A DNA stretch of 64,000 nt from Microglena sp. YARC (Eukaryota > Chlorophyta > Chlorophyceae > Chlamydomonadales > Chlamydomonadaceae), in contig CM039465.1 of assembly GCA_022414725.1 (NCBI GenBank), forward strand, positions 46,634,495-46,698,494. The letters are read 5' to 3'. Every line of letters starts with the position of its first letter. Position 1 is the stretch's first letter. Both the position numbers and the translations under genes were made by a program. This document shows, piece after piece, positions 45,409 through 56,835 of this stretch. Under the pieces are notes generated by a model. It did no database searches, was not told the origin of the DNA, and saw nothing but the letters and a program-made list of their open reading frames with translations.

Positions 45409-48400
45409 GTGAGTGTGTGTGTGGGGGGGGAGGTTTGCGGTAGTGTGCGGTGGTGGAGATTGCTTGTGGTGCGTAGTGGCTGAGCTAGGGGGTGATTAAG
45501 AGGTTCGGTGGTGCGTGACTGTGTTGTGGTGTGTTGTGGGTGGGGGGGTCCCCCAGTAGGGGGAGGCTGGTGTGGCATGCTATGAATGAAACTACTTTGT
45601 AAGAGAGGTTGGCCTTAGTGGCGGTCCTTCCCCACCCGACTGGTGCATAGTTTCCTTTTCATACTAGAGCAGGCAGTTCTAGTTCAGCTTCCCTGGCTTG
45701 CTGCTGGATAAAACCTACAGCAGCACAGTGCATCTGAGCAGACAATATCTATATTTCCAAGATGTTGAAATCTTCGGGCTTAGCCAGTAGCTGGCTCATG
45801 GAGCTGCCCAAGAAAGCTGCAGCTTGTGGCTGAAAAAGAAAAGCGTGGTGGACTGGGTGTATCGTGGCTGGGATGAGGGTGGTGTGTTGTTGCTCACGGG
45901 CCATGGCGGTGGTGTACCCACATCTTGGCTGGGATGAGCAGGGTGGTGTTAGTGTTGCTGTTGGAATGGCGGTGGTGTGTTGTTGCTAGAATGGCGATGG
46001 TGTATCATGGCTGGGATGAGGGTGGTGTGTTGTTGCTGGAATGGCGGTGGTGTGTTGTGGCTGGGCTGGCGTAGTTGTATCGTGGCTAGGGATGGGTGGT
46101 GTGTTGTGGCTGGAATGGGGTGGTGTACTCGGCTGGGATGAGGGTGGTGTGTTGTCGCGTGGGAATGGCGTGGTGCTGGGATTCCAGGCGTGTGTGTTGT
46201 GGCTGGAATGGCGGATGGGTGTCAATCGTGCCTGAGATGAGGGTGGTGTGTTGTTGTGGCTGGAATGGCGGTGGTGTATCGTGCCTGGGATGAGGGTGTG
46301 TGTGTGGCTTGTGCTGGAATGACGCGACTGGTGTAGTCCACAGGCTAGGGATATGTTTTCGGTGGTGTATCACGTGGCTGGGCAACGTGGCGGTGGTGTG
46401 TCGTGGGGGAATGGCGGGTGTGCGTTGGTGTGTCCCTACTAGCTGATGCGTGGCTGCCGTGGCATGGTGGCCTGAATGGCGGTGGTGTATGTGCTGGATG
46501 AGGGTGGGTGTGTTGTGGCTGGAATGGCAGTGGTGTATCGTGCTGGGGATAGTGTGTTTGTGGCTCGGATGTGTTCTACGTGGCTTGGAATGGGGTGGTT
46601 CGCTGGATGGTCGGTCTGTGGATGAGGGTCGTGTTGTGGTGGTGAATGCGGTGGTGTATCGTGCCTGGATGAGGGTGGTGTGTTGTGGCTGGAATGGCGG
46701 TGGTGTATCGCGTGCCTTGGACTGGATGGCAGTGTGATCGTATAGGTTGTCTTGTGCGCTGGATAGGCGGTGGGTGTACAATTCGTGTGCCTGGGGATGA
46801 GGTGGTGTGTTGTTGGGGCTGGAATGGCGGTGGTGTACCAATCGTGCCTGGAGAGAGCCTGTGTTGTGCTGGAATGTCGGTGGTGTATCGTGCCTGGGAT
46901 GAGGGTGGTGTGGTTGTGGCTGGATGGCGGTGGTGTATCGTGCCTGTGGATTGAGGCGGTGTGTGTTGGCTGGCTGGAATGGCGGTGGTGTATCTGTGCC
47001 TGGGATGAGGGTGTGTGTGTGGCTGGGATGGCGGTGGGTGTTGTTGTGGTGGGATGGCGGTGGTGTGTTGTGGCTGGGCGGTGTATGGCGGTCGGTCAAG
47101 AATGATACGCTAGGGTGGTGTGTTGTGGCTGGAATGGGTGTGTACGGTGGTGTGTTTGTGGCCTGGGATGGAGCCGGGTGTGTTTGGCTGGGGGTGGTGT
47201 GTTGTGCTGGATGAGGGTGGTGCCTGTGAGGGTGGTGTGTTGTGGCCTGCAATGGGTGGCGGTGTGTCGTGGCTGGGAGTGAGGGTGGTTGTTGTGCTGG
47301 GCGGTGGTTGTGTATGCTGTGCCTGCGGAAACTGAGGGGTGGTGTGGGTTGTGGCTGGAGATGCGTGGTGTATCGAGTCGGTGGAACAGCATCTGGTTCT
47401 GTTGTGGCTTCTTGTGTGCCTCGCTGGATGGCGAGGGCGCCTGGGGTGTTGTGGCTGGAATGGCAGGTGGGTTGTGTCGTGCCTGGATGAGGGGTGGTGT
47501 GTTGTCGGCTGGAATGGCGGTGGTGTATCGTGGCTGGGATGAGGGTGGTGTGTGTTGTGGCTGGATGGCCGTGGTGTATCGTGCCTGGATGAGGGTGGTG
47601 TGTTGTGGCTGAATGGCGGTGGTGTATCGTGCCTGAGATGAGGGTGGTGGTGTTGGCTTGGCAAATGGGGTGGTGTATCGTGCTGGGATGAGGGTGGTGT
47701 GTTGTGGCTGGAATGGGGTGGCTGGAATGGCGTGTGTGTTGTGGCTGAAATGGCGGTGGTGTGTCTGTGGCTGAATGGCGTCGGTTGTTTGTGGCTGGAA
47801 TGGCATGGTTTGTTGTTGTGGCTGAATATGGCGGTGGTGTTGTGGCTGGAATGCGATGGTTGTATCGTGGCTGGGATGGCGGTGGGTGTGTTGTGGCTGG
47901 GATGGCGGTGGTGTGTTGTGGCTGGAATCGGCGTGTGCGTATCGGGCTGGGATGAGGGTGGTGTGTTGTGGCTGGAATGGCGGTGGTGTATGTGGCTGGA
48001 TGAGGGTGGTGTGTTGTGGCTGGGAATGGCGGGGTGGTTGTATCGTGCACTGGGATGAGAGGTAGGTGTGTTGTGGTCGGAATGCGGTGGTGAGTGTATC
48101 GTGGCTGGGATGAGGGGTGGTCTGTCGTGGCTGGAATGGCGTGGTGTATCGTGCCTGGGATAGGGTGGTGTTTGTGGCTGGAAATGGCGGTGGTGTGTCG
48201 TGGCTGGGAGGCGGTGTGGTTGTGGTGGATGGCGGTGGCGTGGTTGTGGCGGGATGGCGGTGGTGTGTTGTTGCTGGAATGGCGGTGGTGTGTGTGCTGG
48301 ACGGTGGTATGTCGCTGGGATGCGGTGGGTGTGTTGTGGCTGGAATGGCGGTGGTTGTGTGTGTGGCTGGAATGGCGGTGTGTTGTGGCTGGGATGGCCG

Positions 48401-51400
48401 GGTGGTGTGTTGTGACTGGGATGGCGGTGGTGCATCGTGCCTGGGATGAGGGTGGTGTGTTGTGGCTGGAATGGTGGTGATGTATCGTGCCTGGGATGAG
48501 GGTGGTGTGTTGTGGCTGGAATGGCGGTGGTGTATCGTGGCTGGGATGAGGGTGGTGTGTTGTGGCTGGAATGGCGGTGGTGTATCGTGCCTGGGATGAG
48601 GGTGGTGTGTTGTGGCTGGAATGGCGGTGGTGTATCGTGCCTGGGATGAGGGTGGTGTGTTGTGGCTGGAATGGCGGTGGTGTATCGTGGCTGGGATGAG
48701 GGTGGTGTGTTATGGTTGGAATGGCGGTGGTTATCGTGGCCTTGGATGAGGTGGTGTGTGTTGTGGCTGGAATGGCGGTGGTGTGTTGTGGTGGGCATGG
48801 GTGGTGTGTTGTGCCTGGATGAGGGTGGCGTGGCTGGGATGAGGGTGGTGTGTTGTGGCTGGATGGCGTCGGTGTGTTGTGGCTGGAATGGCGGTGGTTG
48901 TGTTGTGGCTGGAATGGCGTGGTTGTGTGTGGCTGAATGGGGGTGGTGTGTTGGAATGCGGGTGGTGTGTTGTGGCTGGAATGGCTGTGTGTGTTGTGGC
49001 TGGATGGCGGTGTGTTGTGGCCTGGAATGTGGCGTCTCGTGCGTGGCTGAATAGGGTGGTGTGTTGTGGCTGGGTCGTGTGTTGTGGGCTGATGGGCGGT
49101 GGGTTTGTGGCTGGAATGGCGGTGGCATATTTGTTGCTGGGATGAGGGGTGTGCGTGTGCTGTGGCTGGTGTGTTGTGGCTGGAAATGGTGTGGTGTGTT
49201 GTGGCCTGGCAGGTGGTGTGTTTGGCGATTGGCCGTGAACTGGGGTGGTGTGGTGCGGCTGGGATGGCGATGTTCGGTGTGTTGTGGCTGGGAAATGCCG
49301 TGGCTGGGGTCGTGGTGGTGTGTGGCTGGTGGCTGGTGTGTTGTGGCTGGAATGCCGGTGGTGTGTTGTGGCTGATGAATGCGGGTTGTGGCGTTCCGGT
49401 GTGTTGTGGCTGGAATGGCGGGGGGCGTAACAGGCCGGTCGTGGCTGGGATGAGGTGGGTGTGCTTGTGGCTGGAGATGGCGGTGGTGTGTTGTGGGCTG
49501 GAATGGCCGGTGGTGTGTTGTGGTGGGATGAAGGGTGGTGGTTTGTGGCTGGGGATGGCGGCCCGGTGGTGTATCGTGACTGGGGTAAGGGTGGTGTGTT
49601 GTGGCTGGGATGGCGGTGGTGTATCGTGACTGGGGTTAAGGGTGGTGTTGTTGTGGCTGGATGCGCTGGCGGTGTGTGTATCGTGACTGGGGTAAGGGTG
49701 TGTGTTGTGTGCTGGCCGCGATGGCGGTGGTGTTCTCGTGACTGGGGGTAAGGGTGGTGTGTTGTGGCTGGTAAGGGGTGACCTGCAAGTGGTGGGTCTT
49801 CAACAATGATCTAATGGGTTTGGGTCTCCAACTGTTATCTAACTGTTTTCTAACTGACAACTGTGATCTAAATGTTTCTGACAACTGTGATCCAAATGTT
49901 ATCTAACAGTTTTCTAACTGACAACTGTTATAAAACAGTTTTCTAACTGATAACGGTTATCTAACAGTTTTCTAACTGACAACTGTTATAAAACAGTTTT
50001 CTAACTGATAACGGTTATCTAACAGTTTTCTAACTGACAACTGTTATATAACAGTTTTCTTACTGGCAACTGTTATCTAACAGTTTTCTAACTGACAGCT
50101 GTTTTCGAACTGTTATCAAACAGTTTGGTCTCCAACACTTATCTAGGTTGTGGGAGGGTTGACTGGCTGGAATGGCATGTGGCTGTGTAGCAAGGTCTGC
50201 CTTACACACACACTCTCTTCCCAAGCCACCCACCCAAGCCACCCACCCAAGCCACACATCTTCTTGCCAAGCCACTCAGCCCCTTCCTTACCCAATCCAA
50301 CACACACACACTCTCTCGCACACACACACCACTTCACACACACTCAACCTAGCCCCTTACCCAATCCACCACCCACATACACACCTACCCACTCTCACAC
50401 CCACCCACCCACACCACTTTGCACACTCTCTCTAACCCAGCCCCTTCCTGCCTCAATGCCAGGTCGAAGCTATGACTGAGCTCAACCAGGGATCTGAGAA
50501 AACAGCTGAACACGTGTGCATCCACCTATTGCCATACATGGGCGCATGAGAACCCACCATCTCCCCCCCACACCCCCACCCCACCCCACCCACCCCAAAC
50601 ACAAACACACACACACAAACACACCACTTCACACTCTCTCTCTAACCAGCCCCTTCCTTTCCCAATGCCAGGACAAAAAGCTTTGACTGAGCTCAACCAG
50701 GGATCTGAAAAACACAGCTGAACACGTGTGCAATCCACTTATTGCCATACATCGGCGCATGAGAACCTACCATTCCCCTCCCCACCCCCCACCCCCCCCC
50801 CACCCCACCCCCCACCCCACACACACACACATACACAAACACACCACCACACACACACACTCTCTCTAACCCAGCCCCTTCCTTTCCCAAATGCCAGTTC
50901 AAAGATTTGACTGAGCTCAACCAGGGGATCTGAAAAACATCTAAACACGTGCGCATCCACATGTTGCCATACTTGGGCGTATGAGAACCCACCATCTCCC
51001 CCCCACACACACCACCACACCACTTCACACCCTCTAACCCAAGCCCTTCCTGCCGAATGCCAGGTGTCAAAGGTTTGACTGAGCTCAACCAGGGATCTGA
51101 GAAACAGCTGAGCATGTGCGCATCCACATGTTGCCATTACTTGGGCATATGTGAACCCACCATATTCCCCCCCCCACCCCCCCACCCCCCCCCCCACCCC
51201 CCACAACACACACACACTCTTAATCAGCCACTTCCTGCCCCAATGCCGGGTCAAAGATTTGACTGAGTTGAAAACCCGGGATCTGAGAAAACAGCCTGAG
51301 CACGTGCGCACCCACATGTGCCATACATGGGCGGCTGACGCAAGCGTCATTTGGGTGCTCTACTCAGCACCACACGCCCACACACTCACACTCTCTCACA

Positions 51401-53200
51401 CACACACACACAACACACACACACACACATCACACTGCATTACTCAGCCCCCTCATTTTCCCAATGCCCAGGTCAAAGCTGTGACTGAGTTGAACCAGGG
51501 ATCTGAAAAACAGCTGAGCATGTGCGCATCCACATGTTGCCATCCTTGGGCGTATGAGAACCCACTATCTTCGCATCCCCCCACCCCACCCACCACCCAC
51601 CCCACCCCACAACCGCACCGGACCCCCCCCCCCACGCCCCCACCCCACCGCCCTCTAACTCAGCCCCCTAATTTCCCAATGCCACGTCAAAGCTATGACT
51701 GAGTTGAACCAGGGATCTGAAAAACAGCTGAACATGTGCGCATCCACATGTTGCCATCCTTTGGGCGTATGAGAACCCACTATCTTCGCATCCCACCCCA
51801 CCCCACCCCACCCCACTCTTCCCCCTACACACACACGCACCGGACCCCCCCCCCCCACACACACACACACGGCCCCCCACACACACGCCCTCTAACTCAG
51901 CCCCCTGATTTTCCCAATGCCAGGTCAAAGCTATGACTGAGTTGAACCAGGGATCTGAAAAGACAGCTGAGCATGTGCGCATCCACATGTTGCCATACTT
52001 GGGTGGGTACAAGGGTATCGATGCCCTGCTGCACGAGAACATCCACAATGAAAAGTGCCAAATCTGCTTCATGAGTGACTATGGAACTGCTAGCGGACTT
52101 CGCAGCCTCAGGTTAGTGTGTGCGTGGTGTGGGGTCGGATTGGGTGGTGTGTGTGTGTGGGGGGGGGGGGGGGGGGGGACTAGGTACTGTTACATTGGTG
52201 GTGTGGTGGTGCGTGGTGTGCATTTGTGGGGTGGGGGTTGGATGGGGTAGTGGAGGTGTGTTGTGTGCGTGTGTGTGGTGGGCTGGTTCGAGTGACCATG
52301 GGACAGCTAGCGGACTTCGCAGCCTCAGGTTAGTGTGTGTGTGGTGTGTGTGTGTGGTGTGTGTGTGGTGGTGGTGGGTGGTGAGGGGGCGGGGCGGGGG
52401 AGGGGGGATGGTGTGGGGTGGTGGAGGTTGTGTAGTGTGCGTTCGGGGTGGTGGCATGAGTGCCTATGGGACTGCTCGCAAACGCCGCAGCCTCAAGTTA
52501 GTGTGTGTGTGTGGGGGTGGGGTGTGTGTGTGTGTGTGGGGGGGGGGGGGGGCATGAGCGACTAAGGGACTGCTAGTGGATTTGGCAGCCTCAGGTTAGT
52601 GGGTGCGTGGAGCTGGAGGTGTGGTGGTGGTGTGGGGGGGGTGGAGGTGTGTGGTGTGCGTTGTGGTGGCATGAGTGACTATGGAACTGCTAGTGGACTC
52701 CGCAGCCTCAGTTTAGTGTGTGTGTGGTGTGTGTGGTGGGGTCAGACGGGGTGATGGAGGTGTGTGGTGTGCGTGTGGTGTGCTGGTACGAGTGACTATG
52801 GGACTGCTAGCGGAATCCGCAGCCTCATGTTAGTGGGTGCGTGGTTGTGGGGTCGGATTGGGTGGTGGAGGTGGTGTGGTGAGCTGCCCATGAGTGACTG
52901 TGGAACTGCTAGCGGACTCTGCAGCCTCCAGGTTAGTGTGTGCGTGGTTGTGGTGTGGGGTCGGATTGGGTGGTGTTGTGTGTGTGTGGTGGGTGGCGGG
53001 GGGGGGGGGGGGGGGGGAGGGGGCGGCGGGGGGGGGGGGGGGCTAGGTACTGTTACATTGCTGGTGGGTGTGGTGTGCGTGGTGTGGTGTGGGTCGGATG
53101 GGTGGTGGAGGTGTGGTGTGGTGGGCTGGTACGAGTGGACTATGGGACTGCTAGTGGACCTTTTGCAGCCCTCAGGTTAGTGTGGGTGGTGTGTGTGTGT

Positions 53201-53238
<38 letters not shown>

Positions 53239-56200
53239 CGGATGGGGTGGGTGGAGTGTGTGTGGTGTGCATGTGGTAGTGATAATATGAGTGGCCTATG
53301 GAAGCTGCCGGGCACGTAGCGGAATCCGGAGCCTCAGGGTAAGTGGGTTGCGTGGTGGGGTAGGGGGGTTGGATGGGTGGTGGAGGTGTGTGGTGTGGTG
53401 GCATGAGTGACTATGGAACTGCTAGCGGATTTGGCAGCCTCAGGTTAGTGGGTGTGTGGGGTGGGGTGGTCGATGTGTGTGGTGTGGTGGCATGAGTGAT
53501 TTAGGGACTGCTAGCGGCCTTTGCAGCCTCAGGTTAGTGTTGGTTGCGTGTGTGGTGGAGGTGTGTGTGGTGTGGTGGTAAGAGAATGCCTATGGAACTG
53601 ATAAGCGAACTTCGCAGCCTCAGGTTAGGTGTGTGTGTGGGTTGCGGTTTGGATGGGGTGGGGTGGTGGTGGTGTGTGTGTGGTGTAGTGGTATGAGTGC
53701 CTATGGAACTGCTAGCGGACTTTGTAGCCTCAGGCTAGTGGGTGGCTCGGCACACCTCACCGATGACCAGCTAGCTGCGTATGAAGGCCAAAAGCCTTGC
53801 TTCCACACTCTGTCTAACCGCATCATGAGCCTCATGCCTCACCACCCACTTCAGCTCACCACCCGCGTCACTACCCATCACCCAGCCTCTAACCCAAACA
53901 CATATTTTGGTATTCGCCACAGTATGATGGCCAGAAGCCTTGCTTCCATACCCTGGCCAGCCGCATCATGAGTCTGATGCCTCACCACCCACTGCATTAA
54001 CCATGTCACCTCACCACCCGCGTCACTACCCATCACCCAGCCCCTAACTCAACCACGTACTCCCCTCAGGCTGTCCCTCACTGATGACCAGCTAGCTGTG
54101 TATGACGGCCAGAAGCCTTGCTTCCACACCCTGGCTAACCACATCATGAGCCTGATGCCTCACCACCCACTGCATGAACCCTGTCAACTCACCACCCGCG
54201 TCACTACCCATCACCCAGCCTCTAACCCGAACACAAATGTTGGTATTCGCTACAGGTTGTCCCTCACTGACGGCCAGCTAGTTGCGTACGACAGCCAGAA
54301 GCCTTCCTTCCACACCCTGTCTGACCGCATCATAAGTCTGATGCCTCATCACTCACTTCACCTATCCACCCGCGTCACTACCCCTCACCCAGCCTGTAAC
54401 CCAAACACATATTTTGTTATTCGCCACAGGCTGTCCCTCACCGATGACCAGCTAGCTGCGTATGACAGCCAGAAGCCTTGCTTCCACACCCTGGCCAACC
54501 GCATCATAAGTCTGATGCCTCATCACTCACTTCACCTCACCACCTGTGTCACTACCCCTCACCCAGCCTGTAACCCAAACACATATTTTGTCATTCGCCA
54601 CAGGTTGTCCCTCACCGATGACCAGCTAGCTGCGTATGACAGCCAGAAGCCTTGCTTCCACACCCTGGCCAACCGCATCATAAGTCTGATGCCTCATCAC
54701 TCACTTCACCTCACCACCCGCGTCACTACCCCTCACCCAGCCTGTAACCCAAACACATATTTTGTCATTCACCACAGGCTGTCCATCACCGATGACCAGC
54801 TAGCTGCGTATGACAGCCAGAAGCCTTGCTTCCACACCCTGGCCAACCACATCATGAGCTACATTACCCCACCACTCACGGCATTAACCATGTCACCTCA
54901 TCACCCGCGCCACTACCCATCACCCTTCACCCAGCCCCTAACGCAACCACATACTCCCCTCAGGCTGTCCTTCACCGATGACCAGCTAGCTGCGTCTGAC
55001 GGCCAGAAGCCTTGCTTCCACACCCTGGCCAACCACATCATTATTTCATTTACCACTTCACCCCACCACCCGCATCACTACCCATCACCCAGCCTTCTAA
55101 CCCATACACACATTTTGGTATTCGCCACAGGCTTCTAACCCATACACACATTTACCACTTCACCCCACCGATGACCAGCTAGCTGCGTATGACAGCCAGA
55201 AGCCTTGCTTCCACACCCTGGCCAACCGCATCATAAGTCTGATGCCTCATCACTCACTTCACCTCACCACCCGCGTCACTACCCCTCACCCAGCCTGTAA
55301 CCCAAACACATATTTTGTTATTCGCCTCAGGCTGTCCCTCACCGATGACCAGCTAGCTGCGTATGACAGCCAGAAGCCTTGCTTCCACACCCTGGCCAAC
55401 CACATCATTATTTCATTTACCACTTCACCCCACCACCCGCATCACTACCCATCACCCAGCCTTCTAACCCATACACATATTTTGGTATTCGCCACAGGTT
55501 GTCCCTCACCGATGACCAGCTAGCTGCGTATGACAGCCAGAAGCCTTGCTTCCACACCCTGGCCAACCGCATCATGAGCCTCATGCCTACAGACCGGGAG
55601 GGACTCTTCCTGCTCCCTTCTGACGGAGCGAAGCCTGATGCTGCTGATAATGCCTTCGACGACACTGTTGACTTGCTGAAGGTAATGAATAAAGATAAAA
55701 TGGCGTTTGTATATGGTAATTGTTTACTCTTTTTTGTTTTCAAGTGGGTATTGTGTGTTCTTATATCCAAACGGAGCCCGACGCTTCTGACAATGCCTTA
55801 AACGTCACTGTTGACTTGTTGAAGTTAATGATTTCTTATTTTTTTCAAAAGGTTGTTGGTTGCACTGATAATGATTTCATATTGGTAATAATGTAGTTTT
55901 TTTCAAAATGGTTGTTGGGTGTACAGACAATGATTTAATAATGATTTCTTTGTTTTTTAATTGTTGGTGGTTGTACTGATAAAGATTTAATAATGATTTC
56001 TTGCTTTTTTAATTGTTGCTGGTTGTACTCATAATGATTTAATAATGATTTCTTGCTGTTCTTCAAAATGGTTGTTGGGTGTACTGATAATAATTAAATG
56101 ATGATTTCTTGCTATGTTTCATAATGGTTGTTGGGTAGCTCTTTGGCAGCAACAACTTTTTATCATGTTTTAAAAGCAATATGAAGCAGAACATGGTATT

Positions 56201-56774
56201 TGTCAATCTCCTATCACACTCCCTGTTTCTCCACAAGGATCTCTTCGGCAAGAACAACATCTCTTGTTTTAAAAGCGATACAAGTAGTGCATGGTATTTG
56301 TTAATCTTAAACCACACTCCCTGTTTCCCCACAAGGATCTTTTCGACAACAACAACTAGTTGTCGTGTTTTAAAAGCAATACAAAGAAGTACACAGGGGA
56401 GGGGCAAAAATAAAAGTGCTAGACCCCATCACAAAAAAGTGCTGAGGCACCCTTCTGCAGACCCCCCCCCCCCCCCGGCTCCGGAACCCACTGTACAGCC
56501 ACCATCTCAGCCACCACTTAGTGTTATGGTGTCTAATTATGCCCATTTTACAGGGTTTTCATAGGCCTATCTGTTGAGGTTGGTCTTGAGACCACTGGGA
56601 ATGTTTGAAGCATAGAATATCATCATCACCAATGTTACATTGTTTGGTGGGGCTTGGAGATCAGTCAGTCAGTGAAAATAAAAGTCAGTCAAAAAAGTCA
56701 GTAAAAAAAGAAGAAGCAGTGAACTACCACGAGGTCTCGCTTTGTACTTTGTTGTACTCGTCGTTGGTTACGGC

Positions 56775-56835
<61 letters not shown>

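Noticed and set aside
46086..49128. Long minus-strand open frames (650-670 codons) rich in His, Pro, Thr and Gln
   Set aside because: They run across a noisy 50-bp minisatellite whose sense strand is an intron of gene A; the composition is that of the repeat and there is no start context or domain.
56776..56832. (GA)n tract as a regulatory GAGA element
   Set aside because: It is a plain microsatellite inside an intron; nothing else supports a regulatory role.
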